From Betaproteobacteria bacterium (GTDB lineage Bacteria > Pseudomonadota > Gammaproteobacteria > Burkholderiales > SG8-41): a stretch of DNA of 64,000 nucleotides. A program made the position numbers and the translations under genes. The notes below the pieces were generated by a model. The model had not been told where the DNA came from and searched no databases. It saw nothing but the letters and a program-made list of their open reading frames with translations. How positions within the stretch are numbered: the stretch's first letter is position 1; each line of letters begins with the position of its first letter. Where the stretch lies: positions 1 to 64,000 of the forward strand of contig JAQGNH010000389.1 of assembly GCA_028291945.1 (NCBI GenBank), written 5' to 3'. Positions 1 through 7,717 of this stretch are shown piece by piece.

Positions 1-949
1 GCGGAGTCGGATGGTCCATGTCCCAGAACACGAACTGCGCCGGGTCGCACGCGCTGCCCAGAAGGTAGCAGGCATGTGTAGTGTCTGTGAAACCCAACGA
101 TGCGGCGTTGGCAAGGAGGTCGTTGAACGCTCCCAACGTGTCGAAGGGGAGAATATCGAGACCCGCGAATGAGCTTTCCAGATTCGGTATTGCGCTCGCC
201 AGGAGCGCATTGAATGCGAGCGTGAGCGCGGTAACACCGGCTGCGGACGGTCCACCGAGGAATCCAGGCGCTTTGCCGATGTCGGGCAGGTTCGGCACAA
301 GAATTATCCGCGCACCCAGCGCATAGAGATCGCCGATTGCCGCGACCACATTCGAGACGGACGCCACCGGGTCCTGCGGTTTCGACAGCGCGGCGTTCAG
401 GAATATGTCGTTGGGTCCGCCCATGACGACATACAACGCCCCGGGATCGGCGGGGGATCCGGCCAGCCTCGTCGCGAATTGCGCCACCTCGGTGCGAATT
501 CCAATGCCGGCGAGACCAGGATAAAAGGGGGTCCCGGGAAGCACGCCCGGGAAAGGCGATGGATTCGGCACCAACGCGCCATCGCCGACAAAGTTCAACG
601 TGCCGGTCGTGGCGCCTCCGGTAGCGAAGTTATTGCCCCCGAGCTGCGAAGGTCCGAGCGGCGGCAGGCCCAGGCGTTGAGCCAGTACTTCTACCGCACT
701 CTTTCCTCCCGGAGCCGTGTACTGGGTGGCGCCCGCCGGATACGGCGGCAGATTCAGGTCCGTCGGCACCAGATAGCCCAGGGCGGCGCCCAGTCCCGGT
801 GTTCCGAGGTTGTAGAGCAGAGCGTTCCCGTTATCGAGCAGGCTGTCGCCGAACACGATCAAAGAAGTGTAGCCCGCAGAGACGGAGTTGGAAGCGAAAG
901 CGAAGACGAGCGCGGCAAAGGCGCAGCGGATACGTTTGCGGACGTCCAT
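1..949 (-). CDS. Exported GDSL/SGNH-family esterase (partial, runs off the left end)
   Basis: The reading frame starts at an ATG preceded by AGGAG and has no stop before the window edge, which is why the ORF track omits it. The N-terminus is a signal peptide (a basic start, then a hydrophobic stretch ending near SVSAG). It is followed by block I of the SGNH hydrolases (VFGDSLLDNGN, nucleophile Ser) and block III (GGPNDIF, oxyanion Asn). Near the truncated end there is WDMDHPT, the usual Asp/His block V. Family members hydrolyse ester bonds of lipids or polysaccharides outside the cytoplasm. A C-terminal sorting signal, if any, lies outside the window. About 316 codons are visible. Confidence 0.85.
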   Translation of the reverse strand, partial: MDVRKRIRCAFAALVFAFASNSVSAGYTSLIVFGDSLLDNGNALLYNLGTPGLGAALGYLVPTDLNLPPYPAGATQYTAPGGKSAVEVLAQRLGLPPLGPSQLGGNNFATGGATTGTLNFVGDGALVPNPSPFPGVLPGTPFYPGLAGIGIRTEVAQFATRLAGSPADPGALYVVMGGPNDIFLNAALSKPQDPVASVSNVVAAIGDLYALGARIILVPNLPDIGKAPGFLGGPSAAGVTALTLAFNALLASAIPNLESSFAGLDILPFDTLGAFNDLLANAASLGFTDTTHACYLLGSACDPAQFVFWDMDHPTP

Positions 950-1061
950 GGTTGGCTCCTTTGGATGTGTCACTGACTCCCCGGGCGCTAATTCCGATAA
1001 CACCAAATCTGATGTCACGATTGGGCAGGCGTTCATACTTCGAACCGGGCGTTCCATGTGC

Positions 1062-1145
1062 TCCGTTCGTCCAGGGCGAAGCGGAGTCGAAGGATGTTCG
1101 CCCGGAGTTTATCCTGTGCCCGAGTCGAAGGGCTCAGCACGAACT
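1062..1145. repeat. Dispersed REP-like repeat with GTCGAA cores
   Basis: Within the 330-base gap between the esterase and the first Bug gene there are two short blocks carrying GGAGTCGAAGG and CGAGTCGAAGGGCTCAGC, flanked by CCGTTCG and GCACGAAC. The same core recurs near 2174, 37328 and 56722. This is a common dispersed palindromic repeat type in proteobacteria. I see no gene in this gap. Confidence 0.5.
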
Positions 1146-1281
1146 TTTTTTGAAATGCGCTTAATCGATGCGCACTCGGCTCAGGACCATTCTGCTAGAC
1201 CTGCCCAGCAGTCGCGTGATTACTTACGTAAACTCTTCGCTCAGCAAAACGCGTGCTCTCGGCAGCACAACCGCCACGCTA

Positions 1282-2292
1282 TTACTGCTTGGGAATCCCG
1301 GCGTCCCTGATCACCTGCGCCCAGCGCGCGATCTCCGCGCGCATGAACTGATCGAACTCCTCGCGACTGGTCGGCGAGGGTGGTATCACCAGCTCGGTTA
1401 ATTTCTGCTCGATTTCAGGTATGCGCAATACCGAGACGAAATCGGCGTGTAACTTATCGAGCAGCGGCACCGGTGTGCCGGCCACTCCGCATACGCCATA
1501 CCAGGAATTGACCTCGTAATCCGGCACGCCCGATTCCTGCACGGTGTGCACGTCCGGCAGCAGCGGCTGACGCTTTGCGCTCGTGACCGCGAGAGCGCGC
1601 AAGCGTCTCGCCTGAACCTGTCCTATCACGGCCGGAAAGTTCGTAATATTGATCGGAAGCTGGCCGGCAATGACATCGTTCGTCCCCTGCACCGCGTTCT
1701 TATATGGAATGTGCACGATGTCGAACTTCATCAGCAACTTGAGCCACTCCATCGACAGGTGCGGCGAAGTGCCGACCAGCCCCGAGGAGTAACTCATCTT
1801 GCTCGGGTTGGATTTTGCATAAGCCGCGAGGTCCTTGATCGATCTGAACGGCGTCGACGGGTGCACGGTAATGATGTTGGGCGTCATGCCGATGCGCGTG
1901 ATCGGCGCGAAGTCGCGATGCTCGTAGGGCAGCTTTGCGTACATCGACAGGGAAATTGCATTCGGGGCGATATTGCAATGGAGAATCGTGTAGCCGTCGG
2001 GCGGCGACTTCGCGACAAACGCCGCGCCGATCGTGCCGGAGGCACCCACCCGGTTGTCGACGATGACCTGCCGGCCCCATAGGCGCGTCAATTGATCCGT
2101 GAGCAAACGACCGACGATGTCGTTGCCGGTGCCCGCGGGGAACGGGATGACGTAACGCACAGGTTTGGTTGGGAAAACCTGTCCTGAACTTGTCGAAGGG
2201 TTTTGCCCCCACGAAGCGGCAGAGTACATCCAGACCGCAGCCGCAATTGCGTACGTCAATCGTCGAGATGCTCCGATCACAGCGCGCATCAT
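1282..2292 (-). CDS. Bug/TctC-family periplasmic solute-binding protein
   Basis: This is a 336-residue tripartite tricarboxylate transporter substrate-binding protein. It has a signal peptide, then FPTKPVRYVIPF, NRVGASGTIG and SPPDGYT, all standard for the family, and it ends WAQVIRDAGIPKQ. Family members bind a carboxylated or small organic solute in the periplasm. GGAGG precedes two adjacent ATGs; the second (2289) has the better spacing. Between the signal peptide and the mature domain the protein has nine extra residues (NPSTSSGQV) encoded by a dispersed repeat. No TctA/TctB partner is adjacent. The ligand cannot be read from the sequence. Confidence 0.9.
   Translation of the reverse strand: MMRAVIGASRRLTYAIAAAVWMYSAASWGQNPSTSSGQVFPTKPVRYVIPFPAGTGNDIVGRLLTDQLTRLWGRQVIVDNRVGASGTIGAAFVAKSPPDGYTILHCNIAPNAISLSMYAKLPYEHRDFAPITRIGMTPNIITVHPSTPFRSIKDLAAYAKSNPSKMSYSSGLVGTSPHLSMEWLKLLMKFDIVHIPYKNAVQGTNDVIAGQLPINITNFPAVIGQVQARRLRALAVTSAKRQPLLPDVHTVQESGVPDYEVNSWYGVCGVAGTPVPLLDKLHADFVSVLRIPEIEQKLTELVIPPSPTSREEFDQFMRAEIARWAQVIRDAGIPKQ
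2174..2202. repeat. In-frame REP-like insertion inside the Bug gene
   Basis: The segment CCTGTCCTGAACTTGTCGAA belongs to the widespread CTGAACTTGTCGAAGG palindromic repeat type. It lies in frame within the Bug coding region, exactly between the signal peptide and the conserved FPTKPVR start of the mature domain. It adds about nine residues (27 bases) absent from the other eleven Bug proteins here. Confidence 0.7.
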
Positions 2293-2549
2293 GCACCTCC
2301 GTTCGAAAGGTACCGCTACGATGCAGAGACTGCGTCAACGCTCAGGCGAAGTTGAGTATTCAACCCAAGCGCCGAAAAGGCTGGCACTCGCTTTAGAAAA
2401 TTATGGCACCGGAATCTTTCCGAGTCGACGTAAAAGAATTCGTTTCCCCGAACCTGGCTTTACCGCTGTCCTGCTGGGTGAAAGCACCTCTATTACCGCG
2501 GTTGTGTAGGTCACATCGGGTCGCGCATCCCGCCGATCCAGCCCAAGTG

Positions 2550-3419
2550 TCAGGCTCTGCGAGTTTCCTTGACCAGCTCGGGCTTGACGTCCTTGTAGAG
2601 AATGCCGCGTTTCATCTCCGTGTTGCGGCGCGCCCGGTCGAAGTCTTCCTCCAACAGCCGGCCCGCCGGCGGGGGCATAACGTCGAAGTGTCCGTACTCG
2701 TCCTTGCCGCTGACGTGCGAAACGAGCAGCTTATCGCCCGAAACCTGCTTCATCGATGGCGCTACGTAACGTATGGCAACACCCACACGGCGCAAACTCG
2801 TTCCGTTGGGGCCCGAGGCATGGAACATGTGCCCGTGATGGAACGAAGCCTGACCGGCACGCAGCACAACATTCACAGCGCTCGCTTCGTCCACCTCGAT
2901 CGCAATCTCCTGACCGCGCGTAAGCAGGTTGTCCTGAGCGAACGAGTCGACATGCGGCACGACTTTCTTTTCGTGACTGCCGGGCACAAAGCGCATGCAG
3001 CCGTTTTCGACCGTCGCGGGCGTGAGTGCGAGCCAGGCCGTGACCTCCTGTTCCCCATCGAGACCCCAATAGTTGAGATCCTGATGCCAGCTCACGTAGC
3101 TCTTCGCGCTCGGCTCCTTGATGAAGAATCCGCAGCTCCATACGAGTAGATCGGGACCGATGATCTGCGACACTGCCTCGATGAGGCGCGGCTGACGGAT
3201 GAGCCTGGCAAACGAGGGCAGCAGTTGGGCCGGATAACTCCGCAGCATCGAGAGTCTCGCGCGATCGGCTGCGACTTCGGCCTCCGCAGCTTCGAGGTCT
3301 GCAAGCAGCCCGGCCGCCTCGGTCTCACTAATCACGTCGTAAGGGAAGAAGTAGCCATCCTCCGCATACGCGGTGGCGATCGTTGTCGCGATAACGGGCG
3401 AGCAGAGCACGTCGTTCAT
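2550..3419 (-). CDS. Phytanoyl-CoA dioxygenase (PhyH) family Fe(II)/2-oxoglutarate oxygenase
   Basis: The predicted protein has about 289 residues from the ATG at 3419, chosen because GAGGAGG sits 7 bases upstream; the track's longer start lacks such a site. The metal-binding triad is visible as WHQDLNYWG (HxD) and, near the C-terminus, the distal His in MFHASGPNG. The downstream Arg of RVGVAIRY probably contacts 2-oxoglutarate. CMRFVPGSH is also typical of PhyH proteins. It probably hydroxylates a small organic substrate in the cytoplasm. It lies downstream of nothing on its strand and is followed by the Bug gene 257 bases on, so it may share a catabolic role. The substrate is unknown. Confidence 0.85.
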   Translation of the reverse strand: MNDVLCSPVIATTIATAYAEDGYFFPYDVISETEAAGLLADLEAAEAEVAADRARLSMLRSYPAQLLPSFARLIRQPRLIEAVSQIIGPDLLVWSCGFFIKEPSAKSYVSWHQDLNYWGLDGEQEVTAWLALTPATVENGCMRFVPGSHEKKVVPHVDSFAQDNLLTRGQEIAIEVDEASAVNVVLRAGQASFHHGHMFHASGPNGTSLRRVGVAIRYVAPSMKQVSGDKLLVSHVSGKDEYGHFDVMPPPAGRLLEEDFDRARRNTEMKRGILYKDVKPELVKETRRA

Positions 3420-3512
3420 GAATGGCCTCCTCGAGAGCGTCGCGGACGAGTATGGCACTGACGACGATCTGGATCAAAACTGGATTCCGGATCAGGCCCT
3501 TCCGGAATATGC

Positions 3513-3578
3513 GGTCAGGTCTGGTCAGGTCCGCCTTTCAGACAAGTCCGAAAATGTAGACCTGACCCCTCCATGCTC
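3513..3578. repeat. GGTCAGGTCC inverted repeat, copy 1
   Basis: The arms GGTCAGGTCC and GACCTGACCCC flank a short interior (CTTTCAGACAAGT...GAAAATGTA) and are followed by TCCATGCTC. A near-identical copy lies at 4460-4528 and a variant at 17178-17240. Repeats with these ends are often found with REP-associated (RAYT/IS200-like) transposases. No transposase gene is in this window. Confidence 0.65.
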
Positions 3579-3698
3579 TGCCTCCATGCTCTGGGCATAT
3601 GAAAATCGGCTGGAAGTGCCCCCTTTGACGTGGCACCCGTCAGCACGAGCAACGATACCTCGCTGACGCAGCGGTCGCCGGCATCGCGTCGGCGGCGG

Positions 3699-3989
3699 TC
3701 AACTTCTTCCCTGCCAATAACCCGGCGGACGTCTGTCGTGGGCGACTGCGAGCACGTCTATTGTGTCAGGCGTCCGGCTGTATATCAGCGAATACGGGAA
3801 GCGTTCCAGCACCGGCTTACGGAAGTCAGACTCGAGGGGCGCACCGATTTCCGGATACTGAAGTAGAACAGCCGTCGCAGCGTGCAGTTCGGCGTCGAAG
3901 CGCTCACCGAGACTTGGAACCTCGGCCTCGTAGCGCAAAACTGCCTCGAGAAATTCTTGTTCCGCCTCCGGGTGGAACTCAAGCCTCAT
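3699..3989 (-). CDS. ParE/RelE-superfamily toxin
   Basis: A 96-residue protein of typical ParE/RelE toxin size and sequence. It has an N-terminal helix with FHPEAEQEFLEAVLRYE, then ERFDAELHAA, and a C-terminal beta segment with RFPYSLIYSR and VLAVAHDRRPPGYW. Such toxins target gyrase or ribosome-bound mRNA. The ATG overlaps the stop of the upstream antitoxin frame (ATGA), as in a coupled toxin-antitoxin operon. The antitoxin has lost a normal start codon, so the toxin may be silent, may be weakened, or may rely on an antitoxin encoded elsewhere. Confidence 0.85.
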   Translation of the reverse strand: MRLEFHPEAEQEFLEAVLRYEAEVPSLGERFDAELHAATAVLLQYPEIGAPLESDFRKPVLERFPYSLIYSRTPDTIDVLAVAHDRRPPGYWQGRS

Positions 3990-4219
3990 CGCTTGAGTCG
4001 TGAGCGGATATTCTCAAAAACTCGATCAGCTGGAACAGGCTGGACTTTTCCCTCGAGAATCTCGCGGTGGCGTCTTTTCGCAATTTCCACCCACTCTCGC
4101 TCCACGTCGGCATCGGGTGGACCGTCGAGTTCAGCAATCAGGGAACGGAGTAGCTCCGTCTTCTCTTCGGGCTTGAGAGATCGGATCTTCTCCTCGATTT
4201 CTTCGATTCCAGTAGCCCT
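3986..4219 (-). pseudogene. Addiction-module antitoxin lacking a start codon
   Basis: This frame is absent from the ORF track because it has no ATG, GTG or TTG. Read from AGG it encodes 77 residues beginning RATGIEEIEEKIRSLKPEEK and ending FENIRSRLKR. It matches the small antitoxins that pair with ParE-like toxins and typically begin M-A-T. The first codon appears to have changed from ATG to AGG. An in-frame TGA lies seven codons upstream, so no longer start exists. Its stop overlaps the toxin ATG. Translation from a non-canonical codon (ATA or ATC) remains possible. Confidence 0.7.
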
Positions 4220-4459
4220 AAATATGAATGCAACTCACTCCGAGGATCCAAGTGTAGCGCGACTGCCTATTGACCGCTGACGATTAGTTGACCGTCACCG
4301 AGTAGAGACGCGGCTGTGGCGAAATCCGCTCGTCTCGTCGCTGTGCCAAAAACACGCTAGGAACTGCGGCGCGCAGCGGCTTGGGCGCTGCGTCGAACGC
4401 GACCCGCGCAGTGCGCGGACCCGCCCATTCAACTGGACGTTGTACGGCCACGCGTGAGA

Positions 4460-4528
4460 ATGTGGGGTCCGGTCAGGTCCGCTTTCAGACAAGTTCTCTG
4501 AAAATCTGGACCTGACCCCTCCATGCTC
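4460..4528. repeat. GGTCAGGTCC inverted repeat, copy 2
   Basis: Near-identical to the copy at 3513, including GTCCGCTTTCAGACAAGT, the GACCTGACCCC arm and TCCATGCTC. It lies exactly where homology of the ImmA-like pseudogene stops, so insertion or recombination at this repeat probably removed the 3' part of that gene. Confidence 0.65.
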
Positions 4529-4906
4529 CCGGCAGACTTGCGACATCGATCGCGGCAAGCGCCAGCGGGCGGTCGCGATGCATGACCTGCCCAGGATGCA
4601 GCAACCAATGTCCGAGCTCGTGCGCCCCCGCAAAGCGCAGACTCACGCGCGAAAAACACCGCGAGATCGCAATCTTGTTCGCTTGCCTGTCGATCAGCCC
4701 GGCCGTTTCATGTCGCACACCGCGGTATGGGAATGGACTCCAAGCTCCTCGTAGACCTCGTACTCGATACCAAGCAAGCGCGCCGCGGCGCTCGGATTCA
4801 GCATCTCGATCAACGACGGCGATCCCCCCGGCCGGAGTAAATGCTGCTCGCGCCAGATCCTGCACTGAAGGTCGTAGGCGACTTGTTCGATCTCTTCGTT
4901 AGTCAT
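4529..4906 (-). pseudogene. ImmA/IrrE-family zinc metallopeptidase, frameshifted and truncated
   Basis: The first frame starts at 4906 (MTNEEIEQVAYDLQ) and runs about 65 codons to the YEELG region. Similarity then continues in another frame with ETAGLIDRQANKIAISR and the zinc-site motif GAHELGHWLLHPG. So there is at least one frameshift near 4720. The gene ends at the repeat at 4460-4528, well short of a usual ImmA-like protein. Intact members cleave repressors of mobile elements or act with XRE regulators. Confidence 0.7.
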
Positions 4907-5386
4907 GGTGACAACTCGAACTTCGCCCTTTGTCTACCTGTGCTTCGTTGCGTCGGTGAGCACGTAGCGCTGGCGCGGCTTCGGCGCAAAGGCTCGCCTC
5001 GCATCACCGTTCGCTTTTTCCGTACGGCCGCCCTTCAGCTCCGCGATTTCGTATTGGCCGACCAGTGGGCCGTCTCTCCCAGCTTCTGCGGTTTCATGTC
5101 TCTAGTCCTTGTACACAGAGCGGCCTGACCGTCGTCACGGGTGGAAGTCCACCGCTGACTCCCCCGATTTGTTCTGGTTTTACGGCGCGGTGGCAGCCTG
5201 CTTCCAGGCTACAACCACTATATCTTGTGGTGTAACCCCTCTTTTAAACAAATCCTAGTAGCGTGTTTTTTCAAACGCAATAGGGGCGAAGGAGGCTCTG
5301 CAGCGGACGGCCTGAGGGCCGTGCCGTCGGCTATTGGGTGGAGTTTCGGTGGCGCGACCGGCTTCTCTTGATGCGTTAAAATATAT

Positions 5387-5406
5387 TATATCATGTAAAT
5401 GATATA
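5387..5406. promoter_or_regulatory. Palindromic operator-like site 1 upstream of hipB
   Basis: TATATCAT-GTAA-ATGATATA is an interrupted palindrome in the AT-rich stretch before the hipB start. HipB proteins are known to bind interrupted palindromes of the TATCC-N8-GGATA type, and the TATCA/TGATA arms resemble this. It probably mediates autorepression. Confidence 0.5.
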
Positions 5407-5442
5407 GTTTAATATATCATATACTCAATACTCTTTATATTT

Positions 5443-5462
5443 TGATACATATTAATGTATCA
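5443..5462. promoter_or_regulatory. Palindromic operator-like site 2 upstream of hipB
   Basis: TGATACAT-ATTA-ATGTATCA is a second 8+4+8 palindrome with the same spacing as the first, 56 bases downstream of it and about 31 bases before the hipB ATG. A third half-site (ATATATCAT) lies between them. The regular arm and spacer lengths argue for a dimeric repressor. Confidence 0.5.
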
Positions 5463-5493
5463 TACGTAAGGATTTATATATAAATACGTATCA

Positions 5494-6114
5494 ATGAAAA
5501 CCCACTACAAAATTGAAGAAATCACTAAAACTCTTCAAGCTGCGCGCGTAAGCAAAGGCCTGAGCCAGCGCGCGCTCAGTCAGCGAGCTGGAGTGCCGCA
5601 GGCACATATCTCGAAGATCGAGAGCGGGGCCGTGGATCTGAGGCTTTCCAGCCTGATTGCATTGGCTCGTGTGCTCGACCTGGAGGTAGCACTCGTTCCC
5701 CGCAAGGCTGTACCAGCCGTGCAGTCAATTGTCAGGAGCAGCGAACCCGCTGCCTCGCCGTCAACACCGGCTGTGGTGAAAGAGCTGCAACGTTTGCAGC
5801 ACACGCTCGGAGCTATTAGCGAACTGACAAATGGGCCGAAGGAACTCGCGCAACTCCAGCGTCAGATACGAGAACTGCAGCACTTTCGACTGGCCGACGA
5901 ACATCTTGCAGCCCTAAAAGACGCAAACAGCGTGCTGCAGGCAGTCAAGAACCACAAAAAGGGGACCGAGGACATACGTCGTGTGCTCACGAACGTTCAG
6001 ACGCTCCGCAATGCGATAGCGCACCAGACCAACTCCGTGAGCGCCAACACCGCGGCGCGGCCTGCGTACACGCTAGATGACGAGGCGAGCAATGGCTCAA
6101 GTCAACGTCCTTGA
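5494..6114 (+). CDS. hipB: HipB-like XRE-family antitoxin/repressor
   Basis: A 206-residue protein with an N-terminal XRE helix-turn-helix (about residues 12-68: ARVSKGLSQRALSQRAGVPQ, then HISKIESG). A long helical tail follows, with LQRLQHTLGAISEL and ELAQLQRQIRELQHF segments that could form a coiled coil. Typical HipB is under 100 residues, so the C-terminal extension is unusual. It should repress its own operon through the palindromes upstream and neutralise the HipA kinase. The gene overlaps the hipA start by 23 bases. Its leader is much more AT-rich than its surroundings, which suggests horizontal acquisition. Confidence 0.85.
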   Translation: MKTHYKIEEITKTLQAARVSKGLSQRALSQRAGVPQAHISKIESGAVDLRLSSLIALARVLDLEVALVPRKAVPAVQSIVRSSEPAASPSTPAVVKELQRLQHTLGAISELTNGPKELAQLQRQIRELQHFRLADEHLAALKDANSVLQAVKNHKKGTEDIRRVLTNVQTLRNAIAHQTNSVSANTAARPAYTLDDEASNGSSQRP

Positions 6115-7324
6115 TGTGCTTTTATATGGAGCGCCCATCGGCACACTGACGGGTGTCGGAGGCGACCGGTCTCTGTTCGCGTTCAACGACAGCTACATTG
6201 CCGACGAGCAGCACCCTGTGCTCAGTCTCAGTTTCAAAGATGCGCTTGGCGCCTTGATTACCGATTTCAAGCCAACGCAAACGCGCGTCATACCGTTCTT
6301 CTCGAACCTGCTTCCAGAGGGGCATATGCGCGCGTATCTGGCAGAGCGCGCGGGCGTTAACCCTGTGCGCGAGTTTTTTCTGCTCTGGGTGCTTGGCATG
6401 GACCTACCCGGCGCAGTGACGATCAGGCCCGCAGACGGCGAGGCATGGCCGCCCGAAACCGATGGCGCGTCCGATCTTCATGACGGAGATCGTCGTGAAC
6501 GCGCATTGCGCTTTTCGCTCGCAGGGGTGCAGCTCAAATTCTCAGCTGTCACCGAGGCAAGCGGCGGGCTGACTATACCGGCGAAAGGAGTTGGGGGCTC
6601 CTGGATCGTCAAACTGCCATCGCGCCAGTACGCAGCGGTGCCGGAGAACGAATATTCGATGATGACGCTCGCGCGGATGAGCGGCATGGACGTGCCCGCC
6701 CTGGAGCTTGTCGACCTGCGCGACATCAAAAATCTACCAGCAGAGATTGCGGACCTGAAGGGCAAGGCCCTTGTCATCGAACGCTTCGACCGGCTGCAAG
6801 ATGGCACTCCGGTTCATATCGAAGATTTCGCGCAGGTGTTTGGCGTTTACCCAGACGACAAATATCAGAAGGCTTCGATGCGCAACATTGCGGCTGTTAT
6901 CGCAGCAGAAGGAGAAGGAGAAGACGATGTGATCGAGTTTATCCGACGCCTTACATTCAACATGCTGATCGGCAACGCCGACATGCACCTGAAGAACTGG
7001 TCGCTGATTTATCCCGACAGGCGTCGCGCAGCGCTCGCGCCTGCTTATGATTTCGTATCCACCGTTGCATACATTAAAGACGGGAACTCGGCGCTGAATG
7101 TCAGCCGGACAAAGCGCTTTGACCAATTCACCGCGGACGAACTGTCCCATCTCGCGGCAAAGGCTCGGCTACCCGAGAAAATCGTCCTCGATACTGCACA
7201 CGAAACGGTCGCGCGGTTTCGCCAGCACTGGAACGCGGAGAAAAGAAATCTTCCCCTTAGCGCGGCCGTTACTGAGGCTCTAGACCGCCACCTACAGACT
7301 GTCCCGCTTGCGCAGGGCACCTAG
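6092..7324 (+). CDS. hipA: HipA-family serine/threonine kinase toxin
   Basis: The start at 6092 (MAQVNVLDVLLYG) is preferred over the track start because GAGGCGAGCA lies just upstream. It gives 410 residues, close to E. coli HipA. Family features in order: an N-terminal domain with LLPEGHMRAYLA; FSLAGVQLKFS, the glycine/nucleotide-loop region; SWIVKLPS with the ATP-contacting Lys; LVIERFDR; the catalytic loop GNADMHLKNWS near residue 293; and the metal-binding PAYDFVS near 317. These HipA proteins phosphorylate a tRNA synthetase or another target and halt growth. Catalytic residues look intact. Translation is probably coupled to hipB. Confidence 0.88.
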   Translation: MAQVNVLDVLLYGAPIGTLTGVGGDRSLFAFNDSYIADEQHPVLSLSFKDALGALITDFKPTQTRVIPFFSNLLPEGHMRAYLAERAGVNPVREFFLLWVLGMDLPGAVTIRPADGEAWPPETDGASDLHDGDRRERALRFSLAGVQLKFSAVTEASGGLTIPAKGVGGSWIVKLPSRQYAAVPENEYSMMTLARMSGMDVPALELVDLRDIKNLPAEIADLKGKALVIERFDRLQDGTPVHIEDFAQVFGVYPDDKYQKASMRNIAAVIAAEGEGEDDVIEFIRRLTFNMLIGNADMHLKNWSLIYPDRRRAALAPAYDFVSTVAYIKDGNSALNVSRTKRFDQFTADELSHLAAKARLPEKIVLDTAHETVARFRQHWNAEKRNLPLSAAVTEALDRHLQTVPLAQGT

Positions 7325-7717
7325 GGCCAGCTCGAAACCGCGAGTAGTCAGGGAACAGGCTGCCGCGTCTTGCATGCGGCCTAAGGTGCTTCAGATCAGT
7401 CCTCAGGCATCATGCTTTCGCATTCGCCCTTCACGATCTCCTGAACGGCCGCGCGGATTGTCACTTCATCCTGGCCCCGCGCGCGGCGCGATCAACGGCC
7501 TGCCCGCTCCACATCCGTGTGTGGCCGTTTGCCCGGGGCGAGCGCCGCTCATCGTCGCCGCTTTTGCGCGTCACCTTAGGAGGCCTCCTCGTAACGACGG
7601 CTTCCGCCGTCAATTGACTGCGCGCGCTTGATTCGGGACACTCGCCGCGTGTGCCCACCTTGCCAGCCGATGTGCGGATGCACGTTTCGACCTTTTACCC
7701 AACGCGAAAGAATTTTT
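7325..7717. other. Gap with a possible decayed 3' gene end
   Basis: On the minus strand at about 7399-7479 a short frame reads DEVTIRAAVQEIVKGECESM and stops at PED. This looks like the C-terminus of a lost gene, but I cannot name the family. The rest of the gap carries no supported gene; the track ORFs here have no family features. Confidence 0.3.

Larger units (their letters stand above)
4907..5493. other. Gap with gene remnants and an AT-rich promoter
   Basis: On the minus strand a short frame starting near 5098 (MKPQKLGETAHW) and a shifted continuation (PKPRQRYVLTDATKHR) look like a decayed small gene that preceded the ImmA-like gene. Around 5298-5325 there is a small hairpin (ACGGCC-TGAG-GGCCGT). 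From about 5375 the base composition changes sharply to AT-rich, leading into the hipBA promoter. I see no intact gene. Confidence 0.45.

Noticed and set aside
888-1310. Overlapping plus-strand ORFs upstream of the first Bug gene
   Set aside because: They run across the esterase start and repeat blocks, with no motif or ribosome site.
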